From Thiohalocapsa marina (lineage in GTDB: Bacteria > Pseudomonadota > Gammaproteobacteria > Chromatiales > Chromatiaceae), in the NCBI RefSeq assembly GCF_008632335.1, contig NZ_VWXX01000011.1, positions 1-64,000 of the forward strand: DNA of 64,000 bases. The letters run 5' to 3'. The notes beneath the pieces were generated by a model. The model saw only the letters and a list, made by a program, of their open reading frames with translations. It made no database searches and was not told where the DNA came from. The position numbers were made by a program, and so were the translations under genes. Shown piece by piece: positions 10,568-21,800 of this stretch. Each line of letters begins with the position of its first letter. Position 1 is the stretch's first letter.

Positions 10568-11857
10568 CTAGGCGGCCTGCTCCATCGGCCGGCCATGCTC
10601 GATCAGGTGTTCGAACTCGTGCCGGTAATGCTGCAGGAAGCTCTGCACCGGCATCGCGGCGGCGTCACCGAGGGCGCAGATGGTGCGCCCGCCAATGCGT
10701 CCGGCCACGTTGTCCAGCAGATCCAGATCCGATGGCCGACCGTGGCCGTGCAGTATGCGATGCAGCACCCGTGACAGCCAGCCCGTGCCTTCGCGGCAGG
10801 GAGTGCACTGACCGCAGGATTCGTGGGCATAGAAGTGCGCCAGGTTCGCTAGCACCCTGACCATGCAGGTGCCTTCGGCGATGACGATCACGGCGCCGGA
10901 GCCCAGCATGGAGCCGGCCTTGGCGATGGAGTCGTAGTCCATGTCCGTGTTCATCATGATGTTGCCGGGCACCACCGGCACGGAAGAGCCGCCGGGGATG
11001 ACCGCCTTCAGCGCCTTGCCGTCCTTCACGCCGCCGGCCATTTCCAGCAGTTCCCAGAACGGGGTGCCCAGGGGTACCTCGAAATTGTTCGGTGCATTCA
11101 CATGGCCGGTGACCGAGAACAGCTTTGGCCCGCCATTGTTCGGCCGCCCCTGATCCAGGAACCACTGGCCGCCCTTCTCCAGGATCACCGGCACCGACGC
11201 CAGAGACTCGGTGTTATTGATCGTGGTGGGCTGGCCGTACAGGCCGGCCTGGGCCGGGAATGGCGGCTTGAAGCGCGGCTGGCCCTTCTTGCCCTCGATG
11301 GATTCCAGCAGCGCCGTCTCCTCGCCACAGATGTAGGCGCCGGCACCCAGGTGGGTGTAGAGGTCGAAGTCGACGCCGGATCCCAGCAGATCACGGCCCA
11401 GCAGCCCGGCGGCATAGGCCTCACCCAAGGCCTCGTCGAAGCGGGCGATGGGCTCGTAGAATTCGCCGCGGATATAGTTGTAGCCCACGGTGGCGCCAAT
11501 GCAGTAGCCGGCGATGGCCATGCCCTCGATGAGCTGGTGCGGGTTCCAGCGCAGGATGTCACGATCCTTGCAGGTGCCCGGCTCGCCTTCGTCGGAGTTG
11601 CAGACGATATATTTCTGCCCCGGCGCGCTGCGCGGCATGAAGCTCCACTTCAGGCCCGTGGGAAAGCCGGCGCCGCCGCGGCCCCGCAGCGCGGAGAGCT
11701 TCAACTCCTCGATCAGCGTGGCCGGATCGGGCCGCTCGTTCAGCACCCGTTTCCATTGCCCATAGCCGCCGACGCTGAGATAGCTGTCCAGCGTGTGGCG
11801 CACCTTTTCCTTCAGGTGCATCGTACGGAAGCAGACGGTGTTCTGATCTTTGACCAT
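10568..11857 (-). CDS. nuoF: NADH-quinone oxidoreductase subunit F
   Basis: NADH-binding, FMN-containing catalytic subunit of complex I, 429 residues. The glycine-rich [13 protein letters not shown] (near 60-72) belongs to the FMN/NADH site, and the C-terminal [12 protein letters not shown] holds three of the cysteines of cluster N3. It is 16 bp from nuoE and 107 bp from nuoG. It forms the electron-input module with NuoE. Confidence 0.97.
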   Translation of the reverse strand: MVKDQNTVCFRTMHLKEKVRHTLDSYLSVGGYGQWKRVLNERPDPATLIEELKLSALRGRGGAGFPTGLKWSFMPRSAPGQKYIVCNSDEGEPGTCKDRDILRWNPHQLIEGMAIAGYCIGATVGYNYIRGEFYEPIARFDEALGEAYAAGLLGRDLLGSGVDFDLYTHLGAGAYICGEETALLESIEGKKGQPRFKPPFPAQAGLYGQPTTINNTESLASVPVILEKGGQWFLDQGRPNNGGPKLFSVTGHVNAPNNFEVPLGTPFWELLEMAGGVKDGKALKAVIPGGSSVPVVPGNIMMNTDMDYDSIAKAGSMLGSGAVIVIAEGTCMVRVLANLAHFYAHESCGQCTPCREGTGWLSRVLHRILHGHGRPSDLDLLDNVAGRIGGRTICALGDAAAMPVQSFLQHYRHEFEHLIEHGRPMEQAA

Positions 11858-11873
11858 GGCAAGCCTCCCCGAC

Positions 11874-12401
11874 TCAGTCCAGTTTCTTGATCAGCTTGTC
11901 GAAGGACTCGGGGGTCACGCATTCGTGGTAAGTCTTGTCCACCATGACCGCCGGCGCATGCCGGCAGGCCCCGAGACACTCGAATTCCTTGAAGGTGAAC
12001 TTGCCGTCGGCGGTGGTCTCCCCGGGCGCCACGTTGTATTTGTGCTCGATGTGCTGCATCAGCTCTTCAGAGCCGCCCAGCATGCAGGAGATGCTGTTGC
12101 AAACGCAGACCTTGTGCCGGCCCACCGGCTCCAGATCGTACATACCGTAGAAGGTGGCGACCTCGTAGACCGAGACCTCAGGCATGTCCAGATAGGCCGC
12201 GACCTGGTCCATCAGTTCCCGCGACAGCCAGCCGCCGTTGTGGTCCTGCACCAAGGTCAGGGCCGGCATCACGGCGGACTGCTTCCACTCCGGTGGATAC
12301 TTGGCCACATGCCGGTCGATCTCGGCACGGATCTCCGGGGTAAACAGGGTATCCTTGTCCACATCGTGGATCACGGCCAGCGGTGCGTTGCGGAAGCTCA
12401 T
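11874..12401 (-). CDS. nuoE: NADH-quinone oxidoreductase subunit E
   Basis: Thioredoxin-fold [2Fe-2S] subunit (cluster N1a) that partners NuoF. The four cluster ligands are visible in [11 protein letters not shown] (near 95-105) and CLGACRHAP (near 140-148). Length (175 residues) is normal. The start ATG overlaps the nuoD stop by one base, consistent with coupled translation. Confidence 0.96.
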   Translation of the reverse strand: MSFRNAPLAVIHDVDKDTLFTPEIRAEIDRHVAKYPPEWKQSAVMPALTLVQDHNGGWLSRELMDQVAAYLDMPEVSVYEVATFYGMYDLEPVGRHKVCVCNSISCMLGGSEELMQHIEHKYNVAPGETTADGKFTFKEFECLGACRHAPAVMVDKTYHECVTPESFDKLIKKLD

Positions 12402-13660
12402 CAGCGATCGATCTCCCCGAATACGATATCCATGGTGCCGATGATGGCGACGACATCGGCCAGCATGTGGCCCCTGGACATCTCGTCCATGGCCGCCAGA
12501 TGGGCGAAGCCGGGCGCCCGGACCTTGAGCCGGTAGGGCTTGTTGGCCCCGTCCGAGACGATGTAACAGCCGAACTCGCCCTTCGGCGCCTCCACCGCGG
12601 CATAGACCTCCCCGGGCGGGGGACAGTAGCCCTCGGTGAACAGCTTGAAGTGGTGGATCAGCGCTTCCATGTCATCCTTCATGTGCACACGATCCGGCGG
12701 CGACACCTTGTGGTCGTCGAGCATCACCGGCCCCGGGTTCCTACGCAGCCAGTCGACGCACTGGCGGATGATGCGATTGGACTGGCGCATCTCCTCGATC
12801 CGCACCAGGTAGCGATCGTAGCAGTCGCCGTTCTGCCCCACCGGGATGTCGAAGTCCACGTCGGCATAGGCGGCATAGGGCTGTTTCTTGCGCAGGTCCC
12901 AGGCGACGCCGGACCCGCGCAGCATGGGTCCGGTGAAGCCCAGGTTGCGGGCGCGATCCGCATCCACCACACCGATGCCCACCGTGCGCTGCTTCCAGAT
13001 GCGGTTGTCCGTCAGCAAGGTCTCGTACTCGTCCACCAGGGCCGGGAAGCGCGTCGAGAAATCCTCCAGGAAGTCCAGCATCGAGCCCTCGCGGGCCTCG
13101 TTCAGCCGGTTGATCTCGCGCTTGCTGTGCCACTTGGTGCCGCCTTCGCGGAAACGGGGCATCTGTTCCGGCAGGTCGCGGTACACGCCACCGGGGCGAT
13201 AGTAGGTGGCATGCAGGCGCGCACCCGAGACTGCCTCGTAGCAGTCCATCAGGTCTTCGCGCTCGCGGAAGCAGTACAGGAACACGCTCATGGCGCCGAC
13301 ATCCAGCGCATGGGCGCCGAGCCACATCAGGTGATTGAGGATGCGCGTGATCTCGTCGAACAGCGTGCGGATGTACTGGGCGCGGATGGGTGCCTCGACC
13401 CCGAGCAATTTCTCGATGGCGCGCACGTAGCCGTGCTCGTTACACATCATGGACACATAATCCAGCCGGTCCATGTAGCCGATGCTCTGATTGAACGGCT
13501 TGGACTCCGCCAGCTTCTCGGTGGCCCGGTGTAGCAGCCCGATGTGCGGATCGGCCCGCTCGATGGTCTCGCCGCTCATCTCCAGCACCAGGCGCAGCAC
13601 GCCATGGGCGGCAGGGTGCTGGGGCCCGAAATTCAGCGTGTAGTTGCGGATCTCAGGCAT
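12401..13660 (-). CDS. nuoD: NADH-quinone oxidoreductase subunit D
   Basis: Peripheral-arm subunit forming, with NuoB and NuoH, the quinone-binding site. I placed the start at the ATG giving [20 protein letters not shown], because HPAAHG near the N-terminus is the family's quinone-site loop; the open frame extends 16 codons further upstream without conservation. This gives 419 residues. It overlaps the nuoC 3' end by 8 bp. NuoC and NuoD are separate here, not fused as in E. coli. Confidence 0.96.
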   Translation of the reverse strand: MPEIRNYTLNFGPQHPAAHGVLRLVLEMSGETIERADPHIGLLHRATEKLAESKPFNQSIGYMDRLDYVSMMCNEHGYVRAIEKLLGVEAPIRAQYIRTLFDEITRILNHLMWLGAHALDVGAMSVFLYCFREREDLMDCYEAVSGARLHATYYRPGGVYRDLPEQMPRFREGGTKWHSKREINRLNEAREGSMLDFLEDFSTRFPALVDEYETLLTDNRIWKQRTVGIGVVDADRARNLGFTGPMLRGSGVAWDLRKKQPYAAYADVDFDIPVGQNGDCYDRYLVRIEEMRQSNRIIRQCVDWLRRNPGPVMLDDHKVSPPDRVHMKDDMEALIHHFKLFTEGYCPPPGEVYAAVEAPKGEFGCYIVSDGANKPYRLKVRAPGFAHLAAMDEMSRGHMLADVVAIIGTMDIVFGEIDR

Positions 13661-14384
13661 TGGCTTGGCCCTCGCCGGCGGGCGCGGGCTGGCCCTGCGC
13701 CGGCACATGACGGCTGTCGCTGCGGATCACCTTGGGCACCAGCACCCGCGGTTCAATCTCCACAGGCTCGTACACAACACGCCCCAGTTCCGGGTCGTAG
13801 CGCATGGCCACATGGCCGCTCAGCGGGAAATCCTTGCGGAACGGATGCCCCACGAAACCGTAGTCGGTGAGGATGCGTCGCAGGTCCGGATGACCGCGGA
13901 ACAGGATGCCGTACAGATCGAACGCCTCGCGCTCGAACCAATCGGCCACCGACCAGAGCCCAACGATGGAGTCCACCATGGGTTGAGCGCCGCCCACACG
14001 CACCTTCAGCCGCAGGCGGCGGTTGTGCTCCAGCGACAGTAGATGGTAAACCACGGCAAAGCGTTGCGGATCATCCACGTCGAACGCCATGTCCCGATCG
14101 ACACCCCGGCCGAAGCCGGTATTCGACGCTTCGCTGGTGTCCCACTCCGACTGACCGTAGGCGGCATAGTCAACGCCGCACAGATCGATCAGCTGCTCGA
14201 ACCGCAGCGCGGGATCGTCCCGCAGGGCCCCGCACACCCGCAGCAGCTCTGCGGCGGGCAGGGTCAGCGTGAGTTCGCCAAGGGCAAAGTCGAGGGCGAA
14301 CCCGTTGCCCGGAAAGCGCTGGCGCAATTCCTCGGCCAGGTCATCCAGGCGCGCGTCACCGGTGATGATGTGATCAGCAGTCAT
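13653..14384 (-). CDS. nuoC: NADH-quinone oxidoreductase subunit C
   Basis: 30-kDa subunit of the connecting module of complex I. The C-terminal signature [20 protein letters not shown] and the [17 protein letters not shown] motif, which contacts NuoD and NuoB, are intact. The ATG giving [10 protein letters not shown] is chosen (243 residues); an upstream ATG at 14432 would add 16 residues. The tail is Pro/Ala-rich. The 95-bp gap to nuoB contains no gene. Confidence 0.93.
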   Translation of the reverse strand: MTADHIITGDARLDDLAEELRQRFPGNGFALDFALGELTLTLPAAELLRVCGALRDDPALRFEQLIDLCGVDYAAYGQSEWDTSEASNTGFGRGVDRDMAFDVDDPQRFAVVYHLLSLEHNRRLRLKVRVGGAQPMVDSIVGLWSVADWFEREAFDLYGILFRGHPDLRRILTDYGFVGHPFRKDFPLSGHVAMRYDPELGRVVYEPVEIEPRVLVPKVIRSDSRHVPAQGQPAPAGEGQANA

Positions 14385-14479
14385 GATGAAGTCGTGATCC
14401 GGACCGAATACGAGTTTGCGTGCGTCGGCCATTCAGCATGCGCTGCGTCAGCGTGCGAAGGGCCCTGTGTGCATCTGGT

Positions 14480-14956
14480 TCAGCGTGCGATGGTATTGGT
14501 ACGGCGGATCTTGTTCTGCAGTTGCAGTATGCCGTACAGCAACGCCTCCGCCGTGGGCGGGCAGCCGGGTACATAGACGTCCACCGGCACGATGCGGTCG
14601 CAGCCACGCACGACCGAGTAGGAATAATGGTAGTAGCCACCACCGTTGGCGCAGGAGCCCATGGATATGACCCAGCGCGGCTCCGCCATCTGGTCATAGA
14701 CCTTGCGCAGGGCCGGCGCCATCTTGTTGACGAGCGTGCCGGCGACAATCATCACGTCGGACTGGCGCGGACTCGGCCGGAAGATGATGCCGAATCGGTC
14801 CAGATCGTAGCGGGCCGCGCCGGCATGCATCATCTCCACCGCGCAGCAGGCGAGCCCGAAGGTCATCGGCCACAGCGAGCCGGTGCGCGCCCAGTTGATC
14901 AGCTTGTCTGCGGAGGTCGTGACGAAACCTTCCTCGAGAACGCCTTCAATGCCCAT
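14480..14956 (-). CDS. nuoB: NADH-quinone oxidoreductase subunit B
   Basis: Carries the terminal [4Fe-4S] cluster N2 that reduces quinone. The tandem cysteines of the cluster are seen in [12 protein letters not shown] (near 32-43). The other ligands are in [20 protein letters not shown] and [10 protein letters not shown]. The 158-residue length is typical. It shares ancestry with the small subunit of [NiFe] hydrogenases. Confidence 0.97.
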   Translation of the reverse strand: MGIEGVLEEGFVTTSADKLINWARTGSLWPMTFGLACCAVEMMHAGAARYDLDRFGIIFRPSPRQSDVMIVAGTLVNKMAPALRKVYDQMAEPRWVISMGSCANGGGYYHYSYSVVRGCDRIVPVDVYVPGCPPTAEALLYGILQLQNKIRRTNTIAR

Positions 14957-15013
14957 TGCTCTGTCCCCTGAACCCTGTCGGCAAACAACCCGGCGCGGTG
15001 CACCGCCGTTCCG

Positions 15014-15370
15014 TCACTCCCATTCCAGCGCGCCCTTGCGCCACTCGTAGATAAAGCCGACCACGAGGATGCCAAGGAACACGACCATCGCGATGAGTCC
15101 GCCCAGCCCGAGTTCCTCGAGCACCACGGCCCAGGGAAACAGGAAGGCAATTTCGAGATCGAAAATGATAAACAGGATGGCAACGAGGTAGTAGCGCACG
15201 TCGAACTTCATGCGCGCATTCTCGAACGCCTCGAAGCCGCATTCGTACGGCGAGTCCTTTTCCAGACCCGGGCGCCGGGGACCAAGCAGCGAGCCCATCA
15301 CGCGCGGTGCGAGTCCGATCAGGAACGCAACGACCAGGAAGATCAGGATGTGCAGATAGTCCTCAAGCAC
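15014..15370 (-). CDS. nuoA: NADH-quinone oxidoreductase subunit A
   Basis: First gene of the nuo operon: 118 residues, three membrane helices, with the conserved ECGFEAF and [23 protein letters not shown] segments. The start codon reads GTG. It lies directly downstream of a promoter-like sequence and of the terminator that closes the tRNA-Leu transcript, so the operon probably has its own initiation site. Confidence 0.96.
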   Translation of the reverse strand: MLEDYLHILIFLVVAFLIGLAPRVMGSLLGPRRPGLEKDSPYECGFEAFENARMKFDVRYYLVAILFIIFDLEIAFLFPWAVVLEELGLGGLIAMVVFLGILVVGFIYEWRKGALEWE

Positions 15371-15475
15371 CGCAACGCGTCCCCCGTGTGTCCGAACCGT
15401 CTTGTGGTCCCGCCGTTAACCAGACCGGCCGGTGAGTCCAAATGGTTAGTATTTGTCTCTATTCTGAACTTCAGG

Positions 15476-15504
15476 AGTCTAGAGCGGCCGGCACGCCGTG
15501 TCAA
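15476..15504 (-). promoter_or_regulatory. Sigma70-like promoter of the nuo operon
   Basis: On the minus strand TTGACA (a perfect -35) is followed after exactly 17 bp by TAGACT (four of six to the -10 consensus), about 105 bp before the nuoA start. It sits between the tRNA-Leu terminator and nuoA. Seen directly; activity is inferred. Confidence 0.6.
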
Positions 15505-15566
15505 GGCACCACAATTCCTGCACGGCTTTTGATTCAATCGGTTATTGTCATTTCGATGAGACCGGC

Positions 15567-15601
15567 AAAAAAAACGGCACCCGTTTTGCGGACGCCGTTT
15601 T
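15567..15601 (-). terminator. Rho-independent terminator after tRNA-Leu
   Basis: An 8-bp stem (AAAACGGC / GCCGTTTT) with further internal pairing runs into an uninterrupted U-tract of eight on the minus strand. It stands 34 bp beyond the tRNA 3' end and separates the tpiA-secG-tRNA unit from the nuo operon. Confidence 0.85.
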
Positions 15602-15634
15602 CAGGGCCTGTGGCCAGACCACTACAGATTAAAA

Positions 15635-15719
15635 TGGTGCCGACGGCCGGACTCGAACCGGCACGGCTTGCGCCACTGCCCCCTCAAGACAGCGTGTCTA
15701 CCAATTCCACCACGTCGGC
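15635..15719 (-). tRNA. tRNA-Leu (anticodon GAG)
   Basis: An 85-nt cloverleaf can be folded by hand: 7-bp acceptor stem GCCGACG / CGTCGGC, a D-arm with GGAATTGGTAGAC, an anticodon stem CTGTC / GGCAG closing loop TTGAGGG (anticodon GAG), a long class II variable arm, the T-arm GGTTCGAGTCC, and an encoded CCA end. It reads CUC/CUU codons. The secG-tRNA-Leu linkage is common in gammaproteobacteria. Confidence 0.96.
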
Positions 15720-15831
15720 GTATGTGGGACCTGCTGCGAACAGGCCTTGTATCTTGCTGGCCAGCTCCGGCTGGGCGCTGGGCGCAGATTCGTTACGAGC
15801 GTTCACTATAACGCTACCCGACCGATTCCCG

Positions 15832-16368
15832 CTACTGATTCGGGACCAACGGTGTGTCGACCCTCGGCCGCGACTCCTGGTCACCGGCAGGCACATCAGC
15901 CGCTGCATCGTCAGATGCGCCCGATGGTACACTCTCTGCCGCCGGGACAGCCGGCGCAATGACGCTCTGCGCCTCGCTGGCCGCTGCCGAGGCCGGCGGC
16001 ACCGGAAGGTCCGCCACCGGCAGATCACCGGACTGCGCAGACGGGACCGCAGCCGGCGTCGGCAGATCGGTCTCTGGCGGAGCCAGACGAACCGGCGCCG
16101 GAATCTCCACCCCGTCCATCAGACCCTCGGGCTCGCCGACCTGCGCCGCAAAGTAGGCCAGCGCGATGCTGGTAATGAAGAACAGCGTCGCAAGGATCGC
16201 CGTGGTGCGCGTCAGGAAGGAGCCGGAGCCCTGGGCCCCGAACACCGTGGCAGATGCCCCGCTGCCAAAGGCGGCACCGGCGTCGGCGCCCTTGCCGTGC
16301 TGGATCAGGATCAATCCGATCAGCCCAATGGCAAGCAGCAGATGGAACACGGTCAGAGTCAGTTGCAT
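15832..16368 (-). CDS. secG: Protein-export membrane protein SecG
   Basis: Small auxiliary subunit of the SecYEG translocon. The first about 75 residues are canonical: helix 1, then [20 protein letters not shown] with the [13 protein letters not shown] loop, then helix 2. The protein is 178 residues against about 110 in E. coli; the extra C-terminal about 100 residues are Pro/Ala/Ser/Asp-rich and low in complexity, a kind of tail that varies widely between species. It lies between tpiA and the tRNA, as in many relatives. Confidence 0.95.
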   Translation of the reverse strand: MQLTLTVFHLLLAIGLIGLILIQHGKGADAGAAFGSGASATVFGAQGSGSFLTRTTAILATLFFITSIALAYFAAQVGEPEGLMDGVEIPAPVRLAPPETDLPTPAAVPSAQSGDLPVADLPVPPASAAASEAQSVIAPAVPAAESVPSGASDDAAADVPAGDQESRPRVDTPLVPNQ

Positions 16369-16487
16369 CGAGACGAATCTCTCCGGTCGTCCGGTTCCGG
16401 GCGCATGACAACGCAGCGTCCCGGGTTGAATGTATCCGGTGGTTACCGGCTGGGTATCGAGCAGATGTCGGACAGCGCTCAGGCGGA

Positions 16488-17249
16488 TCAGCCGTTCTGA
16501 TCACCGGCCCGACAGATGGCAAGGAAGTCCGCCGCCTTCAGCGCCGCACCACCGATCAGACCACCGTCGATATCCGCCTGGCCGATCAACTCCTGGGCAT
16601 TGTCCGGCTTCATGCTGCCGCCGTACAGGATCCGCACCCTTGTCGCGACATCCTGGCCCTGCGCCGCGATGCGCCCGCGCAGGAAGGCATGCACATCCTG
16701 GGCCTGCGCCGGCGTGGCCGTGACGCCGGTACCGATGGCCCACACGGGCTCATAGGCGATGACGCCTTTGGCGATGCCGTCGACACCGCTGGTCTGCAGC
16801 ACAGCATCCAACTGGCGCGCGACTACGGCTTCGGTCTGGCCACCTTCGCGCTCCTCCAGGGTCTCGCCGACACACAGGATCGGCGTCAGCCCATGGGCCA
16901 TGGCCTGGGCGTACTTGCGGGCCACCAGGTCGTCGGATTCAGCGTTGAACAACCGACGCTCAGAGTGACCGACAATGACAAAATGGCAGCCAAAGTCTGC
17001 CAGCATCTGCGCCGACACCTGCCCGGTGAAGGCACCACTGGTCTCATTGGAAACGTCCTGCGCGCCCCAGAATACCGCACTTCCGCCCAGCGCCTGCTCG
17101 GCGATCTGAAGATACGGAAAGGGCGGACAGACGGCGATGTCGGCGCGCATGATCTCTGCGGCACCGGCCAGGATGCCGTTCAGCAGGTCGACGCTGTCGG
17201 CCTTACTTCCGTTCATCTTCCAGTTTCCAGCGATCAGCGGTCGACGCAT
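16488..17249 (-). CDS. tpiA: Triosephosphate isomerase
   Basis: Interconverts dihydroxyacetone phosphate and glyceraldehyde 3-phosphate in glycolysis and gluconeogenesis. All catalytic elements of the TIM barrel are present: N-terminal AGNWKMNG (N and K), IVGHSERR (electrophilic His, near 95) and [10 protein letters not shown] (catalytic Glu, near 166), then the phosphate-binding YGGS and IGGAAL loops. 253 residues, normal length. It is divergent from smpB and leads the tpiA-secG-tRNA unit. Confidence 0.97.
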   Translation of the reverse strand: MRRPLIAGNWKMNGSKADSVDLLNGILAGAAEIMRADIAVCPPFPYLQIAEQALGGSAVFWGAQDVSNETSGAFTGQVSAQMLADFGCHFVIVGHSERRLFNAESDDLVARKYAQAMAHGLTPILCVGETLEEREGGQTEAVVARQLDAVLQTSGVDGIAKGVIAYEPVWAIGTGVTATPAQAQDVHAFLRGRIAAQGQDVATRVRILYGGSMKPDNAQELIGQADIDGGLIGGAALKAADFLAICRAGDQNG

Positions 17250-17459
17250 GACGTTCTCCCGAAATCAAAGCCGCGCATCATATCGGCAGACAGCAACGGG
17301 CGCAAGTGGCAGATGGATCGCGCTCGCGCCCATGCACCCGTCGCCATGTCGACGCGTCATCGGCTGCAGAGCCGCAGTTAAACCCCAAAATCGCCCTGCA
17401 ACAGCGCCGGGGCACTTTACCGGTACCATCAGTGACAGGGCTTGCAGTACACTGCCGTG

Positions 17460-17936
17460 ATGGCGAAAGGAAAGAAAACCAAGAGCAGCACGAACACCAT
17501 CGCGCTGAACAAGAAGGCCGGTCACGAGTACCACATCGAGCAACGGCTGGAATGCGGTCTGGTGCTTGAGGGCTGGGAGGTGAAGAGCCTGCGTGCCGGC
17601 CGCGTCCAGCTCAAGGAAAGCTATGTGAAGCTGCTGCACGGCGAGGCCTGGCTGATCGGCGCCCACATCTCGCCGCTGCCGTCGGCATCCACCCATGTGT
17701 CGCCGGACCCCACCCGAACCCGCAAGCTGCTGCTCAGCCGCGCCGAACTGAGCCGACTGATCGGGCAGACGGAGCGCGCCGGCTACACCCTGGTGCCCAC
17801 GGCCATGTACTGGAAGCGGGGCCGCGCAAAGCTGGAGATCGGCCTGGCCAAAGGCAAGAAGCTGCACGACAAGCGCGCCAGCGAAAAGGACCGCGAATGG
17901 AAGCGGGACAAGGAGCGACTGTTCAAGCAAGGGTGA
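17460..17936 (+). CDS. smpB: SsrA-binding protein
   Basis: Binds tmRNA and delivers it to stalled ribosomes for trans-translation. The OB-fold core is clear: [32 protein letters not shown], then HTR/RKLLL-type motif [13 protein letters not shown], and the basic C-terminal tail ([26 protein letters not shown]) that enters the decoding centre. I take the ATG giving [10 protein letters not shown] (158 residues); an upstream TTG is unlikely. A 7-bp tandem repeat begins 5 bp after the stop. Confidence 0.97.
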   Translation: MAKGKKTKSSTNTIALNKKAGHEYHIEQRLECGLVLEGWEVKSLRAGRVQLKESYVKLLHGEAWLIGAHISPLPSASTHVSPDPTRTRKLLLSRAELSRLIGQTERAGYTLVPTAMYWKRGRAKLEIGLAKGKKLHDKRASEKDREWKRDKERLFKQG

Positions 17937-17940
17937 CAAA

Positions 17941-18021
17941 AGCCTCCAGCCTCCAGCCTCCAGCCTCCAGCCTCCAGCCTCCAGCCTCCAGCCTCCAGCC
18001 TCCAGCCTCCAGCCTCCAGCC
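17941..18021. repeat. 7-bp tandem repeat array (CAGCCTC)n
   Basis: About eleven perfect copies of a 7-bp unit (CAGCCTC, read in any register) begin immediately after smpB. The unit length is not a multiple of three and the array is not in a gene. A related three-copy array, CAGCCGC, is found at 38008-38028. Probably slippage-prone and variable between strains. Confidence 0.95.
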
Positions 18022-18060
18022 GCCGCGACCATCTCACGCCACCAACCGCTGGTTGTGCAG

Positions 18061-18174
18061 GGCTGGTGGGCTGGGTGCCGGTGGTCGGGGGTCTCGATCG
18101 CAGGGATGCGATCGTGAAGCCTCCACGGACGGATTCACGGCGTCCCCCGACTGCCGGCACCCAGCCCGCCAGCC
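18061..18174. repeat. Large palindromic REP-like element
   Basis: Two 31-bp arms (18061-18091 and 18144-18174) are inverted repeats matching at about 28 of 31 positions. The 52-bp interior holds a perfect 8-bp inverted repeat (CGATCGCA-GGGA-TGCGATCG, 18095-18114) and a second smaller one (GTGAA/TTCAC). The whole would fold into a branched hairpin. This looks like a non-autonomous dispersed intergenic repeat rather than a simple terminator. Only one copy is in this window. Confidence 0.7.
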
Positions 18175-18271
18175 CGTCTCCAAAGAAGCGCCAGCCGCCA
18201 GTGGGCACTGGTCGACCACAGGCCCGTCAAGCAGCGCATGCGCGTTCCCGGGAGACTGACGACCAGCGGGA

Positions 18272-18865
18272 TCAGCCGGCGCAGTCGAGGTCCCGGGCCA
18301 GCGATCGGCACGCGGCGGTTGTGAGCTCGCTCTGGTGACGGTATGCCGGGTGGTCGATACCCAGACGCACCACGGTACCGGCCTTGACCGCGGCCGCCAT
18401 GTCCGTGGTCAGCTCGAAGCGCAGGAAATGCACCGCCGAGGTCTTCTCGTCGGTGGTCCGCTCGATGTCCTCGTCGGCGATGGCCAGGACTCGGGGCTGA
18501 CCGCTGATCTGCACCCAGACCCGGTCCTCGATCCCCGCCAGCCGGGCCAGCGCGTCGCGACCCTGGTCGGGGTCGCAGAACTCGAGCATGAAGCTAGCCT
18601 TCCAGTTGCAGCCATCCGGGATCAGTGGATTGTAGGCGTCCAGCTCCTGCTGGATGCCCGCGGCCTCGAAGATGCGCTCCGCCCGCAGCACCTCCTGCAC
18701 CTGATAGCGCATGGTCAGCCGGTCCTCGAAGTAGAGGGTGGCATGGGGTCCGACGGGTACCCGCCGGTTCTTCTTGTGGGCCATGACCTCGGCACGGATC
18801 TGCGCACGCTGCTCTGCGTACTGCTCCAGGCCAAGCAGATCTGCGCGGGTCAATGCGCCCGCCAT
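18272..18865 (-). CDS. DUF3501 family protein
   Basis: Soluble 197-residue protein matching the DUF3501 pattern: LEQYAEQRAQIRAEVMAHKKNRRVPVGPHATLYFEDRLTMRYQVQEVLRAE in the N-terminal half and FLRFEL followed by VRLGIDHPAYRHQ near the end. The family has no proven function; members often neighbour rubrerythrin-like or redox genes, which is not the case here. The ATG overlaps the hrpA stop (a GTG one codon earlier is also possible), so the two are probably co-translated. Confidence 0.8.
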   Translation of the reverse strand: MAGALTRADLLGLEQYAEQRAQIRAEVMAHKKNRRVPVGPHATLYFEDRLTMRYQVQEVLRAERIFEAAGIQQELDAYNPLIPDGCNWKASFMLEFCDPDQGRDALARLAGIEDRVWVQISGQPRVLAIADEDIERTTDEKTSAVHFLRFELTTDMAAAVKAGTVVRLGIDHPAYRHQSELTTAACRSLARDLDCAG

Positions 18866-21800
18866 CACAGCCCCAGCTCGCGCCAGCGAGCCTCGATGCG
18901 CTTGACCGAGACCGGACAGGCGGTGCCGAGCTGCTGGGCAAACAGCGACACCCGCAGCTCCTCCAGCAGCCAGCGGATCTCGTCCAGGCGCGGATCCATG
19001 CGTCCGGCGGCGCGGGCGGCGGCGCTGCGCTCGCGCCAGCGCTCCAGCAGCGGGGTCAGGGTGCGCAGTCGATCCTGATCGCGAGCGGCGGCGTGGAAGA
19101 GCTTCTCGGCCCGCTGGTCGGCGGCCTTCAGATAGCGCGGGTAGTCCTTCAGATGCGCCAGGGGCACCTGCTGCAGGAAGCCGCGAAACACCAGCCCGTC
19201 GAGCTGGGCACGCAGGTCAAGCACGGAGGGCATCCAGTTGATCTGGGTGATGCCGTCGAGCCGCTTGCGCAACCGCTGGTAGGCCTCCAGGATGTCCGCC
19301 GCCAGCGCGCAGACCTCGGCGGCGGTGGTCATCAGCATCGGCTTGCGCTCGGTGATGCGCCGCTCGAACGCGGCCTGATCGCGGATGGCTGGCAGCCCCT
19401 CGGTGAAGGTCAGATCCAGGATCAGTGCCACCAGCTCATCCGCCAGGTCCGGCGGTTTTCGCCCCGTCTCCCCGCCCGCGTCTTGCGACCAGGGCGCCTT
19501 GGCATATTGCAGCCGCATGCGGTCCAGACCGGAGAGATTGCGCCGCAGGTAGCGGACGTCCTGGGCCAGGGTCAGCATGATCAGCCGGCGCAGGCCGGCG
19601 CGCATGGCGGTCTGCGCCGTATCCTCGGCATCGAGCAGCCGGATGGCAACATGGTCGCCCTGATCCACCAGCGCCGGAAACCCCCGCAACCGGATGCCGC
19701 TCCGCTCGCTATCGACATGCGCCGGCAGCGAACCGAAATCCCAGCGGGTGATGCCGTCGCGCTCCAGCACATGCTCCCATCGGGGTGCCGTCGACGGCGA
19801 CGGCTCGGCTGAACCCGCGCCATGCCGACGCTTGAGGGCGATCAGGTCGTCGCCGCTGGCGACCGCCCTACCCTGTTGATCCACCAGGCGCACCTTCATG
19901 CGCAGATGCTCTGGCAGCGATGCCGGGTCCCAGGCATCTTCCGGCACGCGCTCGCCGGTCAGCGCGTACAGCGTCTCACCCAGGGCCTGGACCAGCGGCC
20001 GGTCCGACGGCGTCAGCCGGGCAACCACCTTTGCCGCCGTATCCGGGATCGGCACGAAGGCCTTGCGCAGGGTCTTCGGCAGCCCGCGGATCAGGGCCGT
20101 GACACGCTCCTCCAGCAGGCCCGGCACCAGCCATTGCAGCCGCTCCGGCGAGACCTGGTTGATCAGTGGCAACGGCACCACCAGGGTCACGCCATCGGCG
20201 CTGTGGCCCGGGTCGAAGTGGTACTCCAGCGGCAAGTCTGTTGCGCCCACGCGCAGGCTGTCTGGAAAGCTGCTGGCGGTGATCTCGGCGGCGTCGCGGG
20301 CCATGACATCGGCCATGCGCATATGCAACAGCTTGGGCTCCCGTTGCGTCGCCTTTCGCAGCCATCGCTCGAACTGGGGCTTGGAGTAGATGCCGGTGGG
20401 CACGCGCGCGGCGTAAAAGGTGTAGATGGCCTCCTCGTCCACCAGGATATCGCGGCGGCGGGACTTGGCCTCGAGGTGGCGCACGTACTCGATCAGCTCG
20501 GCATTGTGGCGCCAGAACGGCGCGCGGGTGTCGAAATCTCCTTCGGCCAGGCCGAAGCGCAGGAAGATCTCCCGCGCCTCGGCGGGATTGATGGGGCCGT
20601 AGTTGACCCGCCGGCGGCTGGCCAGGGTGACGCCATAGAGGGTAACGGTCTCGAACGCCGCCACCTGGCCGCTCCTGGACTGCCAGTGGGGCTCCGCATA
20701 GCTGCGCTTGATCAGGTGCGCGCCGGCCGCCTCGATCCAGCCCGGCTGCACCTTCGCGGCGATGCGCCCGTACTGGCGCGTGGTCTCCACACGCTCGGCA
20801 CAGACGATCCACTTGGGGCCGGCGCCAAAGAGGGCTGAACTGGGATGGATGTAGAAGCGCCCGCCGCGGGCGCCGAGATATTCCCGCTGCTCGTCCTTGA
20901 GGCCGATGTTGCTGAGCAGGCCCGTCAGCAGGGCGCGGTGGATCTCCTCGAAGGTGCCCTCGGCCTCGCCCTCCTTGTGGCCCAGCTCCAGCATCTGCTC
21001 GCGTAGCTGGGCATGCACGTCGCGCCATTCCTGCACCCGGTTCCAGGACAGGAAGTGCTGTCGGCAAAGGGTCTGGAACTTGCGCCTCGACAGCCCCTTG
21101 CGCTCCTTTTCCAGAAAGGCCCAGAGATTCAGAAAGGTCAGGAAGTCCGACTCCGGGTGACGAAAGGTGGCATGGATCTCGTCGGCGGACTGCTGCTTGT
21201 CCAGCGGTCGCTCGCGCGGGTCCTGCACGCTGAGCGCCGCAGCGATGATCAGCAACTCGCGCAGGCAGCGATGCTGCCCTGCGGCCAGCAGCATGCGGCC
21301 GATGCGCGGGTCCACGGGCAGTCGGGCCAGTTGCTGCCCCAGGGGCGTCAGTCGGCCCTCGGCGTCGATGGCCGCCAGCTCTTCCAGCGTGCGGTAGCCG
21401 TCGGAGATGAGCCTGGCGTCCGGCGGATCGAGGAACGGGAAGGTCTCGATGGCACCGAAACCCAGCAGCTTCATCTGCAGGATGACCGCCGCCAGATTGG
21501 TGCGGCGGATCTCGGGCTCGGTGAACTCGGCGCGGGCGGCGAAGTTGTCCTCGGCATAGAGCCGGATGCAGATGCCCGAGGCGACACGCCCGCAGCGTCC
21601 CTTGCGCTGGTTGGCCGAGGCCTGGCTGACGCGCTCCACCGGCAGCCGCTGCACCTTGCTGCGGTGACTGTAGCGGCTGATGCGCGCAAAGCCCGGATCG
21701 ATCACATAATGGATACCAGGCACCGTCAGCGAGGTCTCGGCGACATTGGTGGCCAGCACCACCCGGCGCGTGCCGTGGGGCTTGAAGATGCGCGCCTGCT

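Noticed and set aside
17941-18021. Considered as a CRISPR array
   Set aside because: The 7-bp units are contiguous with no spacers, and no cas genes are present.
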